Of a stretch of DNA of 52,127 bases, positions 27,184 to 36,358 are shown piece after piece. How positions within the stretch are numbered: the stretch's first letter is position 1; each line of letters opens with the position of its first letter. The stretch covers positions 1 to 52,127 of the forward strand of contig CATPCJ010000157.1 of the NCBI GenBank assembly GCA_955652915.1, given 5' to 3'. Origin of the DNA: an uncultured Bryobacteraceae bacterium. Its GTDB lineage: Bacteria; Acidobacteriota; Terriglobia; Bryobacterales; Bryobacteraceae. A program made the translations under genes and the position numbers. Under the pieces are notes generated by a model, which did not search any database, was not told the DNA's origin, and was given only the letters and a program-made list of their open reading frames with translations.

Positions 27184-28621
27184 TCGTCTGATCCGGCGCG
27201 CTCACCGCCAGCGTATGCGCTTGCTGTTGGGCGACGCCTTTGATTTCCCAGATGGCAATCATGGGCAGAAAGCGGATGAACAGCAGGAAGAAGGTGAAGA
27301 ACATGCCAAACGCGCCGACCAACACACCCACGTCGATCAACGTTGGGTAGAACATGCCCCACCCGGATGGCAGGAAGGCTCGATGCAGAGAAACGACAAT
27401 GATGACGAAGCGCTCGAACCACATTCCGATGTTCACCAGAATTGAAACAACAAATAATGCCGCGACGCTGCCGCGGATTCTCTTCGACCACAGCACCTGC
27501 GGCGTGATCACGTTGCAAAGCACCATGAGATAGAAGCACCAGGCATAGGGCCCGGTGGCGCGATTGATGAAGTGATAGCGTTCATACAAGTTGCCGCCGT
27601 ACCAGGCTCCAAAAAACTCCGTAAGATACGCGTAGCTGACGATCATGCCGGTGAGCATGGTGACTTTCGCCATCATGTTCAGGTGCCGCATGGTAATGAA
27701 GCGCTCCAGATGCATGGTTTGCCTGGTGAGAATCAGCAGGGTCAGCACCATGCCGAAGCCCGAATAGATCGCCCCGGCGACGAAATAGGGTGGGAAGATC
27801 GTGGTGTGCCATCCCGGCACCAGCGAGGTCGCGAAATCCATGCTGACGATGGAGTGCACGGAAAGCACGAGGGGCGTCGCCAAGCCTGCCAGCACCAGAC
27901 TGACAACTTCGTATCGCGCCCACGTTCGCTGCGATCCATTCCATCCGAAGCTCAAAACGCGGAACACAAATTTGCGGATACGGTTGGTCACCCGGTCGCG
28001 CATCGTGGCCAGGTCGGGGATCATTCCCAGATACCAGAACGCCAGCGAGATAGTAAGGTACGTGGTGATGGCGAAGACATCCCACACCAGCGGCGAACGG
28101 AAGTTCACCCATAGCGGTCCGCGTTGGTTGGGATAAGGAAACATGAAGAATATGTCCCAGGGCCTGCCCATGTGGATCGCGGGGAACAAACCGGCGCACA
28201 TCACCGCGAAGATGGTCATGGCTTCAGCGGACCGATTGATGGATGTGCGCCACTGCTGGCGGAACAGCAGCAGGATGGCGGAGATCAGCGTGCCGGCGTG
28301 GCCGATACCGATCCAGAACACGAAGTTCGTAATATCGAAGGCCCAGCCCACGCTATTGTTCAATCCCCACACGCCGATTCCGTTAGCGATCAGGTAGGTG
28401 ACCATTCCGCCCAGGTTGAGGAAAGCGGCAAACGCCAGGGAAAAACAGATCCACCACCCCTTCCCCGGCCGCGCTTCCATTGGCCGGACAATGTCGTTCG
28501 TGATTTGCTGCAGCGAGGTATCCCCGTCAACCCAGGCCGGCGGCGGCAGGATTATCGTTCCGGTTCGGCCTGTTGGCGCATTGGATGTCGCATTGGGTGT
28601 AGCAATCGTAGTGCTGCTCAT
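27167..28621 (-). CDS. actC: Alternative complex III subunit ActC (NrfD-like quinol-binding membrane subunit)
   Basis: A 484-residue polytopic membrane protein of the NrfD/PsrC family with about ten helices. Family-typical stretches include WVNFRSPLVWDVFAITTYLT, SIVSMDFATSLVPGWHTTIF and YFVAGAIYSGFGMVLTLL. In solved ACIII structures ActC carries the quinol site next to the iron-sulfur subunit ActB. The start is an ATG nine bases after the actB stop, and the end runs 17 bp into actD. Confidence 0.96.
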   Translation of the reverse strand: MSSTTIATPNATSNAPTGRTGTIILPPPAWVDGDTSLQQITNDIVRPMEARPGKGWWICFSLAFAAFLNLGGMVTYLIANGIGVWGLNNSVGWAFDITNFVFWIGIGHAGTLISAILLLFRQQWRTSINRSAEAMTIFAVMCAGLFPAIHMGRPWDIFFMFPYPNQRGPLWVNFRSPLVWDVFAITTYLTISLAFWYLGMIPDLATMRDRVTNRIRKFVFRVLSFGWNGSQRTWARYEVVSLVLAGLATPLVLSVHSIVSMDFATSLVPGWHTTIFPPYFVAGAIYSGFGMVLTLLILTRQTMHLERFITMRHLNMMAKVTMLTGMIVSYAYLTEFFGAWYGGNLYERYHFINRATGPYAWCFYLMVLCNVITPQVLWSKRIRGSVAALFVVSILVNIGMWFERFVIIVVSLHRAFLPSGWGMFYPTLIDVGVLVGAFGMFFTFFLLFIRFLPMIAIWEIKGVAQQQAHTLAVSAPDQTSAARA

Positions 28622-28630
28622 CGAGATTCC

Positions 28631-31600
28631 TTAAATCACCGCGCTGCCGCGGACCTTCTTGAGATAGCCCACGTTCGGCCGCGTCCCAAGTTCCTCTAAC
28701 ACCTGGTAGTAGCGCTGGCTCTTCATCAGTTGCGAAACGCGGCTGTTGGGATCTTTCAAATCTCCGAACGCAATCGCCTGAGTAGGACAAGACTGTTGAC
28801 ACGCGCTCTTGATATCTCCGTCGACGAGCTCGCGCTTACCTTGCAGGGCAATGTTCTTGGCCAGTTGAATCCTTTGCACGCACAAGCTGCATTTCTCCAT
28901 CACGCCGCGCGTACGAACCACCACGTCGGGGTTCAGCACCAGGCGGCCCAGAGGGCTGTTCATGTTGAAATCGAATTTCGGATTTTCGGTGTAGTTGTAC
29001 CAATTGAATCGCCGGACTTTGTAGGGGCAGTTGTTGGCGCAGTATCGCGTGCCGACGCAGCGGTTGTAGACCTGTTGGTTGATTCCCTCGGAACTTGTGG
29101 TGGTGGCGAGCACCGGGCAAACGGTCTCGCACGGCGCATGTCCGCAGTGCTGGCACATCATGGGTTGATGAAGACTGACGGGATTGTCTTCAGAGCCGCG
29201 ATAGTAATGATCGATGCGAATCCAGTGCATGATCCGGACGCGTTGGACTTGATCTTTACCGACGACGGGAACGTTATTCTCGGCCTGGCAGGCGATCACG
29301 CAGGCGGAGCACCCGGTACAGGCATTCATGTCGATACTCATGCCCCAGGAATGCTCCCCCTGCGGCTGCTCGGTCCACAGCGTGGGCGTCGCCTTGTGTT
29401 CCTCGCCCGCCGCGGATTCTTTGCTTAAGTCAGCCAGTGTCGTTTCGAGAGCGATGGGCCGCCCCTCCATGCTGAAGTGGGTCTGCGTGCCGGCGAGATC
29501 CACCCGCCGCCCTGTCTTTTCCAGGGCTATGTTCAAGGCGGACAGGCGGCGGAATCCGTTGGAGACTTGTGCCAGTGGATAAACATTCTGGCCGACATTG
29601 TTCCCGGCCTTTCCAACTTGCTTTCTTCCATAGCCGACGGCCAACGCAATGGTGCGGTTCTCCTGGCCCGGCTGGATGAAGACGGGAAGCTCCGCGCGGG
29701 CGTTCTCCGTCTTGAGCGCGATCACATCGCCATTGCTCAGGCTGAGCCGTTGCGCAAGCTGCGGTGACACAGCCGCGAAATTTGCCCAGGTGACTTTGGT
29801 GATCGGATCCGGCAATTCCAGCAGCCATGGATTGTTCGCGGAGCGTCCGTCGCGCATCGCTACGCTCTCGTAGAGATGCAGCTCGTAACTGTCCTCCCGG
29901 CTGGCCGGCTGCTGCTTCTGCCGGTCAATGATGCCGCTCGCGGCCGCGCGCCAATCTCCGTGGAAGCTCGCCGCTGGCGCAGCGGATTTAGCGGGAAAGT
30001 CCACCACTCCGTCCTGCAGCGAGCGGTCCCAAAACGCGTCGAAGCTGGCGGCCTCTTTCTGGTGGGGAAACATATTCTTTTGCCAGAACGAGCGTAGATA
30101 GGAGTAGTGAGACGTGTCGTTTCCAAGCCACATGAGCAGGCTTTCCTGGGCCGCGCGCGTATTGAACAGCGGTGCGATCAGCGGTTGCGCCAGGCTGAAA
30201 TGGGATTCCACCGGCTCGGCATCGCCCCAGGCTTCCAGGAAATGATGATCCGGACAAATGACGTGGGCGTGCGAGCTGGTCTCATCGCGGCGATCGGAGA
30301 AAGAGATCGAGAGCGTCACTTTTTCCAAGCCTTGCAGGAAGCGTCCGGCGTCGGCATAGTCGTAGCCCGGATTCACCCCGTGCAGCATCAGCGTGTGAAC
30401 CTCGCCGCGATTCATGCGTTCGACGAGCTCGGCCATGGCCGCATCGTCGCCACTCCGCTGCAGCGACGGCCGCGCGGTGTCCACGGTCTTTCCGATATTG
30501 CCGAGGAAGGCGTTCAGAGCGTTCACCACTACCTGGACGGATTCATCCTGAACGCCGCTCACCACCAGGGAGGCTCCCCGATGACGCCAGAGTTCTTCCG
30601 ACACTGCATCCAGCTTCTTTGAATCGGCGAGCGGTTCCGGACCCTCGGGGAAACCCGCCATGCCGGCCTTTTGCGCGATTCGGCGAAGCAAGGCGACGGC
30701 CACCGCGCCCAGATTCGACGGGGCTACCGGGACCCGGACGTCGGCGTTGCTTCCAGTGACGGATAAGCCCGGCTCAAATTGAACGTGCAGCGACGATCCA
30801 TTCTCCGGCTTGCGCGACGCTGCGTACTGCCGCGCGAATTCCACGGGCGACAGCCACGTTCCCAGAAAATCCGCCTCGATCCCAACGATCACCCTGGCCT
30901 TGTCGAACCAGTAGTGAGGAATGAGCTTGCGCCCAAAGCTTTTTTCGTTTGCCGCGCGCATCGCGCTAAGAGAGATAGCGTCGTAGACCACATGGCGGAA
31001 GTTTGAATATCGTTTGCTCCAGTCCGTGACGATTTCGAGCATGGAAGGACTGGTGATGGTTCCGCTGAGCAACACAATTTCCCGGTTGGAGCGCTCCGCG
31101 GCGGCCAACGATTCGCTCACATGCCGGTCGATCTGCCGCCAGTCCGCGGATTGGCCCTTCCAGGCCGGACCGCGGAGACGCTCGCCGTCATACAGCGAAA
31201 GTACGGTTGCCTGGCCGGTGGCGCAGGTTCCGCCTCCGAATAGAACCGAACGGTCGTTGCCTTCGATCTTGATGGGCCGGCCGTCGCGCTGCTTGACCAG
31301 AAGGCTGCAGGAGGACGGGCATCCGCCGCACGTAGTGGCGTACCAACTGGAGACGCCGGGCACAATCTGATCGGAGCCGACCAGCATCGGAATGGCTTGC
31401 TGTACCGGAGCGCGGCAGGCTGCCAGTCCGGCGGCTGCAACCGTGAAACCCATCAGGGAAAGAAAATCGCGGCGAGTGTCGTCGGTACGCGTGACCGCGG
31501 CGGACGGCAGGCCTTTGGCGAACTCAGCGGACGGCTTCTGGCCGCCGTGCAATTGCTCCAGGCTCTTCCAGTAAGCGCGAGGATCCGGCTGGCCGATCTG

Positions 31601-31669
31601 CACCAGTTCTTCTTTCCGATTTTTACAGGCTCCCTCGGCTCGAGTGCTGGGGGTCATGTCGTTCCTCAA
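28631..31669 (-). CDS. actB: Alternative complex III subunit ActB, molybdopterin-oxidoreductase-like and iron-sulfur fusion
   Basis: A 1,012-residue protein. A twin-arginine motif (RRDFLSLMGF, R66-R67) precedes a lipobox-like Cys near residue 85, so export by Tat and lipid anchoring are likely. Residues about 100-740 resemble the molybdopterin oxidoreductase fold with an early C-x2-C-x3-C site (CGGCPSSC); known ActB subunits lack the molybdenum cofactor. The C-terminal third is a ferredoxin-like electron wire with four cysteine clusters: CTGCSACVIAC, CQHCGHAPCETVC, CVGTRYCANNC and CSLCVQ...CQQSC. The two halves are fused, as in most ACIII operons. An ATG 12 bases further in (MTPSTRAEG) is an alternative start. 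Confidence 0.96.
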   Translation of the reverse strand: MRNDMTPSTRAEGACKNRKEELVQIGQPDPRAYWKSLEQLHGGQKPSAEFAKGLPSAAVTRTDDTRRDFLSLMGFTVAAAGLAACRAPVQQAIPMLVGSDQIVPGVSSWYATTCGGCPSSCSLLVKQRDGRPIKIEGNDRSVLFGGGTCATGQATVLSLYDGERLRGPAWKGQSADWRQIDRHVSESLAAAERSNREIVLLSGTITSPSMLEIVTDWSKRYSNFRHVVYDAISLSAMRAANEKSFGRKLIPHYWFDKARVIVGIEADFLGTWLSPVEFARQYAASRKPENGSSLHVQFEPGLSVTGSNADVRVPVAPSNLGAVAVALLRRIAQKAGMAGFPEGPEPLADSKKLDAVSEELWRHRGASLVVSGVQDESVQVVVNALNAFLGNIGKTVDTARPSLQRSGDDAAMAELVERMNRGEVHTLMLHGVNPGYDYADAGRFLQGLEKVTLSISFSDRRDETSSHAHVICPDHHFLEAWGDAEPVESHFSLAQPLIAPLFNTRAAQESLLMWLGNDTSHYSYLRSFWQKNMFPHQKEAASFDAFWDRSLQDGVVDFPAKSAAPAASFHGDWRAAASGIIDRQKQQPASREDSYELHLYESVAMRDGRSANNPWLLELPDPITKVTWANFAAVSPQLAQRLSLSNGDVIALKTENARAELPVFIQPGQENRTIALAVGYGRKQVGKAGNNVGQNVYPLAQVSNGFRRLSALNIALEKTGRRVDLAGTQTHFSMEGRPIALETTLADLSKESAAGEEHKATPTLWTEQPQGEHSWGMSIDMNACTGCSACVIACQAENNVPVVGKDQVQRVRIMHWIRIDHYYRGSEDNPVSLHQPMMCQHCGHAPCETVCPVLATTTSSEGINQQVYNRCVGTRYCANNCPYKVRRFNWYNYTENPKFDFNMNSPLGRLVLNPDVVVRTRGVMEKCSLCVQRIQLAKNIALQGKRELVDGDIKSACQQSCPTQAIAFGDLKDPNSRVSQLMKSQRYYQVLEELGTRPNVGYLKKVRGSAVI

Positions 31670-31705
31670 AGGTTCGCGGGCACATCTGGGGGCGCCGCCG
31701 GGTTG

Positions 31706-32281
31706 TTAATAGTGACAGCTCGTGCAGTCGAGCCCTGCCACCGGGTTGAAATTCTTCGCCACGGTTGAGATCGCGCGCGGAACCGCGGCCACTGGGACGT
31801 GGGCGTGCTCTCGATGGCAATCGAGGCACCAGCCCATGGTGAGCGGCGCAAACTGTTTCACCCGCTCCATTTGTTCCACCGGCCCATGGCAACGCTGACA
31901 GGCTACGCCGGAAAGAACGTGCTGGCTATGATTGAAATAAACAAAGTCTGGAAGATTGTGAATCTTGGTCCACTTGATGGGGCGCAGATCCTGCACCGCC
32001 TCCTTCAGTTTTTCGATCTCTACCGTTTGCTTCTCCACCAGGCTGTGACAGTTCATGCATACGCTGGCCGGCGGGATTCCGGCATGGCGGCTGGTTCGCG
32101 CCGCATAGTGGCAATACAAGCATGGAATCTTGTTGTCGCCGGCATGAATCTTATGGGGAAACGCGATGGGCTGAACGGGCTCATACCCTTGATGAATTCC
32201 CACGCGTGACAGGCCCCATGCGGCGAGCGCGCCTCCCAGGCAGACGGCCAAAATGCCCACAGCGATAAATCGTCTTCTCAC
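31706..32281 (-). CDS. actA: Alternative complex III subunit ActA, pentahaem cytochrome c
   Basis: A 191-residue membrane-anchored cytochrome. The N-terminal helix (FIAVGILAVCLGGALAAWGL) serves as anchor. Five haem sites are visible: CLYCH, CMNCH, CQRCH, CLDCH and a C-terminal CTSCH, the count expected for ActA. Nearby His and Met residues can supply distal ligands. It passes electrons from ActB to ActE. It lies 36 bp before actB and nine bases after the NarI-like gene. Confidence 0.95.
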   Translation of the reverse strand: MRRRFIAVGILAVCLGGALAAWGLSRVGIHQGYEPVQPIAFPHKIHAGDNKIPCLYCHYAARTSRHAGIPPASVCMNCHSLVEKQTVEIEKLKEAVQDLRPIKWTKIHNLPDFVYFNHSQHVLSGVACQRCHGPVEQMERVKQFAPLTMGWCLDCHREHAHVPVAAVPRAISTVAKNFNPVAGLDCTSCHY

Positions 32282-32290
32282 GTTGAGCAG

Positions 32291-33019
32291 TCAATCCTCT
32301 TCCGGCCAAATCCACGGTGCCGGGTTATATTTCTGCCGCAGTGATTCGAGTGTTCTCCGGGGTGAAGCGGTTCGTCCGGATACCTGCGCGCCCATGCGGT
32401 CGAGTACACGGTGAAACGAAAGAATCACGGCGGTAGCGATGCTCGTGAACGGAAGCATGGGCAATACCGTCACTGCGGAGATTACGTGCAATCGAACGAG
32501 GAATGGCATTCCGGCGACGAGAGCGCCGACCGGCGCACCGCGGAAGATAGAGAGTACATATGGAGTCACCGTCATTACTCCCCACGAAGATCCCCAGCGA
32601 TACATTACGGCCGCGAGGAGTCCCGATAGAAGCGCGACGAAGAACAACGACAGGGAGATCGCATCGACTAGCTGCGTGGCGACCGACTCGGTCGATTTGC
32701 CGAACTGCCGCCACATCACCCGGAGACAGCCGCCGAGGACCAGTAATCCAGAGGCGAAGGCCGTTGCTTCCAGGACATACAACCGGAATGGAACACCATT
32801 CCAATACAGAACTTCGCGGGGAAACAACAATCCACCCAAGTGACCGGCCAAAAGCAAAACAAGGCCAACGCGCCAGAGCCTGTCACTTCGAGACAGCTTT
32901 CCTCGCTTTGCCCTGACCTCCCGCTGCGTACGAAGAATGCCATAGCGGATAACGAATCCAATGGCGAACAAAGCCATGGCGACATACGGCCAGCCGTGGA
33001 AGAGCAAACTGGTCTTCAT
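32291..33019 (-). CDS. NarI-like b-type cytochrome membrane subunit
   Basis: A 242-residue protein with five hydrophobic helices, resembling the gamma (NarI) subunit of respiratory nitrate reductase and related quinol dehydrogenases. Candidate haem-ligand His residues sit in GLVLLLAGHLGGLLFP, VRLHVISAVTVLPM and AVILSFHRVL. The start is the ATG at 33019, overlapping the stop of the diheme cytochrome gene; the longer frame to 33271 is that cytochrome out of frame. NarI is not a standard ACIII subunit. Fused tightly by position to a cytochrome c, it could form a second quinol-oxidising module feeding the same periplasmic pool; this is inference. Confidence 0.8.
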   Translation of the reverse strand: MKTSLLFHGWPYVAMALFAIGFVIRYGILRTQREVRAKRGKLSRSDRLWRVGLVLLLAGHLGGLLFPREVLYWNGVPFRLYVLEATAFASGLLVLGGCLRVMWRQFGKSTESVATQLVDAISLSLFFVALLSGLLAAVMYRWGSSWGVMTVTPYVLSIFRGAPVGALVAGMPFLVRLHVISAVTVLPMLPFTSIATAVILSFHRVLDRMGAQVSGRTASPRRTLESLRQKYNPAPWIWPEED

Positions 33020-33804
33020 TTCCTGCTCCGTACGACGGGGCTTACCGACGCGGCTTGGGCAACGTGAGCCAGATACGCCTTCAGGTCGAAGGATTCCTGA
33101 GGGGCGAGGTAGTTGTCCGCGAGCATCTCCGGATGGCGCGGAAAGCAGGGACGCTTGAGAAAATCCGTGAGGGCGCGGTCCGTGTACTTTAAATACACCG
33201 CGGCGAGATTCGGCCCCAGCGTACCGTATCCCGGCACGGCGGTCTCTCCGCTGGCATGGCAGGTATTGCACGCTCGCGCGCCGGAACGAAGAGGTGTGAT
33301 GGCGTGGAATAATCGCCGGCCGCTATCGATTTCCGCGGCTGTTGCGGTGTCGGCATGGCGTTCGTCGGGCTCCTTCTGCAAAGGCCCGTCCTGAGCAAAG
33401 TAGGCGATAATCCCGGAGATCTGTGGGACGGAAAGGTCGGTCCAGTCCGGCATCCGTTCTTGTTTGAATTCGCGGAACAGCGCCGTGGCGGTAGGATCTC
33501 CCGCCTGAATTGTCTTCGATGACGAGCGAATGAACCCCAGCAGCCACTCGCGGCTACGCCGGTCGGTGACGCCTTTGAGATCTGGTCCTACCTTGATCCC
33601 TTTGCCGTAGGTATGACAGCCGGTGCAACGTTTGCGGAAAATGCTCTTTGCTTCCGCCGTGTCGGACGCAGCCAACACTGGCGCCGCGGTGAACCCGGCG
33701 GCGATGACGGCGTAAACGGAGATTAGGCAGCCGAGACGGGCCGAAGTGCGGCGGTGCAGGCGCGTCTGTGCACGATTCCGTTGCGACAATGTTATGCCAT
33801 TCAC
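33016..33804 (-). CDS. Diheme c-type cytochrome, first gene of the ACIII operon
   Basis: A 262-residue exported protein with two cytochrome c domains. The haem sites are CTGCH (GIKVGPDLKGVTDR follows) and CNTCH (GYGTLGPNLAAVYLKYTDR follows), each with the downstream PDL/PNL pattern of class I cytochromes. A hydrophobic export segment (LGCLISVYAVIAAGFTAAPV) ends near VLAASD after a basic leader. It overlaps the NarI-like gene by four bases. With that gene it looks like a cytochrome b/c module placed ahead of the ACIII genes. Confidence 0.88.
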   Translation of the reverse strand: MNGITLSQRNRAQTRLHRRTSARLGCLISVYAVIAAGFTAAPVLAASDTAEAKSIFRKRCTGCHTYGKGIKVGPDLKGVTDRRSREWLLGFIRSSSKTIQAGDPTATALFREFKQERMPDWTDLSVPQISGIIAYFAQDGPLQKEPDERHADTATAAEIDSGRRLFHAITPLRSGARACNTCHASGETAVPGYGTLGPNLAAVYLKYTDRALTDFLKRPCFPRHPEMLADNYLAPQESFDLKAYLAHVAQAASVSPVVRSRK

Positions 33805-33832
33805 GATTCTTTTACCAGGAGCCTTGCGTTAG

Positions 33833-33860
33833 ATATTACACTACAATTTTCTAGTGTCAA
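33833..33860 (-). promoter_or_regulatory. Promoter of the ACIII operon with an embedded inverted repeat
   Basis: On the minus strand TTGACA (33860-33855) and TAATAT (33838-33833) are separated by 16 bases, close to the sigma-70 consensus. Transcription would begin near 33826, about 22 bases before the first gene. An inverted repeat ACACTA-8-TAGTGT (33838-33857) lies between and over the two boxes, where a repressor would block polymerase. It resembles the short dyads used by BlaI/MecI-type repressors, but the regulator is a guess. Confidence 0.6.
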
Positions 33861-34305
33861 TAGAGGAGTTTGCATTTCAATAGAAATTTTAGGGTGGGAT
33901 TTCGATACTCATTGATTTATAACCAATTATTCTGTTGCCAGAAAACTTTGCTCATGCCTCTGGATACCTTTACATTGGCGGGATGCTTACATAGACGCGC
34001 CTGTTTAATCATGCAAAGGGATGTTCCTAACGTTCTCCAACCATGATTCATCATGCATCATAGAGAAACGCTAAAGTTATAATAATATCTACCATTCATC
34101 ATTGTTTTTAATTAATAGCCCTTCGGCTTCAAAAAAGAAATAACGAAAGCCGGGGGCGTACGGCATCCAGGCACGGCGTGAATTCGAACTTATCCGAATA
34201 TCCTGACGCTGATCTCCTGGCGGGCTTATGTCAACCGCCCTCACACGCGGGTTCCGTTAGGGGAGTGCGGAGGTCAACGGCGCGAAGTGCCCCAACGGCA
34301 CCGGC
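33861..34305. other. AT-rich gene-free region upstream of the ACIII operon
   Basis: The part up to about 34140 is clearly richer in A and T than the rest of the window, with runs such as TTTATAACCAATTATTCTG and AGTTATAATAATATCTACC. I find no coding frame, RNA gene or repeat. It may hold further regulatory sites for the ACIII operon. The last 160 bases, toward the permease remnant, return to high GC. Confidence 0.45.
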
Positions 34306-35358
34306 TCACTCCAGCCGAAGAGATATCGCCGGATCCGTGCGGCCCGCGCGGAGCGCCGGAATCAAGCAGGCGAAGAGCCCGGCCACAGCGAGCAGGCATG
34401 CCGCGCCAAAATGGGTCCGTTACGCGGAGCGTCAGGCCAAAGCGGCGGAGTAGGAGCAGGGTCGCCGAGGCGCGCGCCACGGCCCATCACGAACTGAACG
34501 ATCTCGCGGGACCCTGCGCCCACGGCCATTCGAATCCCGATGTTTCGCTGCTCAATGGCCACTATCTGCGACAGCACGCCGTATACGCCGACGACGGAGA
34601 GCGCGAGTCCCAACACGGCGAAGACGCCCATAAGCCACACTCTAAAACGGCCGCTACTGTAAACGTAGCGGTCCATGAGGTTTTCGAGCGTTCGCCTTTC
34701 GTCAATGGGCTGCGAAGGGTCGATAGCATAGATTTGTGCACGGACGTAGGGCGCTATACTCATCGGGTCGTCCGCGGGCTCACCACAAAAGTGCCGGCCA
34801 TGCTGGTGAGCGAGTAAGGGAAGTACAATTCGGCGCGTGCATCCCGTTGTGGAGCTCATGAATCGCGTCCTCCACCGTACCGATCACCTAAAACGGACTG
34901 TCCGTAAGTTTGAAAGGAGGGTTCTGAAGCCGCGGAATTTTTTCGATCTTACCCAACGAGGATTGACCGCCGAAGTAGCGTGCGGCCAAGGTTTGGTTGA
35001 CGACGCAGAGGAAGCGGCGCGCGCTCAGGTCCGGCTCTTCGAACCAGCGGCCGGTAAGCAAGCGGATTCCAGTGGCGTCAAGATAGGTTCTATTGATCTG
35101 ATGAACATTCACCTCCCGCGTATCCGGTGCGATCGAGCCCCGAATCTCGACCGGCAGTGTCCAGCTTCCCAGCGGGTGCAGTCCGGCGTTGATACCTGCA
35201 GCGCGGACACCCGGTAGCGCAGAGATGCGTTCAATCGCCTCGCGAATGAAGACGGTGCGGCGTTCGGCGGTGGGGTAGCGCTCGGCGCTGAGAGGCAGGC
35301 GCAAGGTGAGACGGTGGTCAATGCCGGCCGCGAGCAGGGCTGAGTACAGCCGGGTCAA
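34306..35358 (-). pseudogene. MacB/FtsX-type ABC permease pseudogene (acidobacterial orphan permease remnant)
   Basis: Two frames carry pieces of one permease. The first (35358-34888) is a MacB-like periplasmic domain: LTLRLPLSAERYPTAERRTV, ERISALPGVRAAGINAGLHP and ATGIRLLTGRWFEEPDLSAR. The second (34859-34362) is the FtsX core: YAIDPSQPIDERRTLENLMD and GVFAVLGLALSVVGVYGVLS. The tail continues in another frame (LLAVAGLFACLIPALRAGRT, then DPAISLRLE and stop at 34306). The N-terminal membrane and ATPase-contact parts are absent. It was probably a duplicated orphan permease of the kind abundant in Acidobacteriota, now truncated and frameshifted. Confidence 0.82.
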
Positions 35359-35408
35359 CGATAATTTTCACAGCTTCCTGTCCCAGTTCACTCCTTGAAA
35401 GTAGGCTC

Positions 35409-35846
35409 TTACTTCACGCCCACCACCGTTTCCTGTTTCACTGTCTTCCCTTGGCCATCCTCCGCGGTCAGGACGTACCGCGTTTCCTGGCGCGGACGAA
35501 TCTCGATGCACCGGCTCAAGGCCGGTGAGACCAGTTCCACGGCCGGCTCGATCCGTACGCTTTTTGCCCCCGCGACTCCATAACACAGCAGCGTCCGCTC
35601 GCCCCCTTCCACGATCGCAGGACTCGCATAGAACGTCAGGATCTTCAATTGCCCGCCGCCAAGCCGCCGCAAGATCTCGCGGTCTCCCTGCGCGCGCCGG
35701 GCTGCTTCAACCGCTTCAGCTTCTTCGCCCCGGCGATTCTGCGCGTGGCGCGAGTACAAAACCCATCCCGAGTAGCAGGCGGCCAGCAAGACCGGAATCC
35801 ACCCGATCTTCACAATCGTATTGAGAGCGGTCGATGTCCGGTTCAT
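35409..35846 (-). CDS. Single-pass membrane protein of unknown function
   Basis: A 145-residue protein with one N-terminal transmembrane helix (IVKIGWIPVLLAACYSGWVL), a charged coiled-coil-like linker (NRRGEEAEAVEAARRAQGDR) and a C-terminal beta domain of about 80 residues (LTFYASPAIVEGGERTLLCY, then CIEIRPRQETRYVLTAEDGQ). The beta part reads like an Ig-like fold exposed in the periplasm. It lies 11 bp downstream of sixA on the same strand and is probably co-transcribed with it. I do not recognise a named family. Confidence 0.65.
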   Translation of the reverse strand: MNRTSTALNTIVKIGWIPVLLAACYSGWVLYSRHAQNRRGEEAEAVEAARRAQGDREILRRLGGGQLKILTFYASPAIVEGGERTLLCYGVAGAKSVRIEPAVELVSPALSRCIEIRPRQETRYVLTAEDGQGKTVKQETVVGVK

Positions 35847-35857
35847 ACCCGCGTCGC

Positions 35858-36340
35858 CTAAGAGTGCAATTTAGAAGTCAGCATCCATTTCAAAACGCCA
35901 TGCGGTTCCGGATCGAAGCGGTCGATTTCGACGCATGCGATCGCGCCTTTCTTGAAGTCGACCTGCAGATTCGGGCAGCCGAGCAAATAAGCCGCCAGTG
36001 AACTGAAGAGCGGTTCGTGCCCGGCCAGCAAGATTTGCCGTTCGTTCTTATGAACTCTGATCTCGTCCCAAACCACTCGCGGATGAGAGCCGGGTTCCAG
36101 GGCCTTGGTGCGCAACAAATCGCCCTTGTACTCCAGAATTTCAACCGCGAGTTGCGCGGTTTGAACCGCGCGGCGATAAGGGCTGGTGAGAATCAGCGAC
36201 GGCTGGATGCCGGCTTCATGCACGGCGCGCAAGGTATTCCGCAGTTTTTTCTTCCCTTCGGCCGTGAGCGCGCGTTCGGAATCGGGCTGGCCCGCGTGGC
36301 CTTCCTCGGCGATGCCGTGCCGGAAAATGTAGATCTCCAT
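35858..36340 (-). CDS. sixA: SixA-like phosphohistidine phosphatase
   Basis: A 160-residue histidine phosphatase. The catalytic RHG motif is R7-H8-G9 (MEIYIFRHGIAEEGHAG), the second arginine is in LTSPYRRAVQTA and the second catalytic histidine is in ILLAGHEPLFSSL. Size and motifs fit SixA, which removes phosphate from histidine on phosphotransfer proteins such as ArcB or the nitrogen PTS; its target here is unknown. It is divergent from the O-antigen ligase gene. Confidence 0.88.
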   Translation of the reverse strand: MEIYIFRHGIAEEGHAGQPDSERALTAEGKKKLRNTLRAVHEAGIQPSLILTSPYRRAVQTAQLAVEILEYKGDLLRTKALEPGSHPRVVWDEIRVHKNERQILLAGHEPLFSSLAAYLLGCPNLQVDFKKGAIACVEIDRFDPEPHGVLKWMLTSKLHS

Positions 36341-36358
36341 TCCTGGTAGCCTACTGGA

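Noticed and set aside
33020-33271. Upstream extension of the NarI-like gene
   Set aside because: It is the diheme cytochrome gene out of frame; the membrane protein starts at MKTSLLFHGW.
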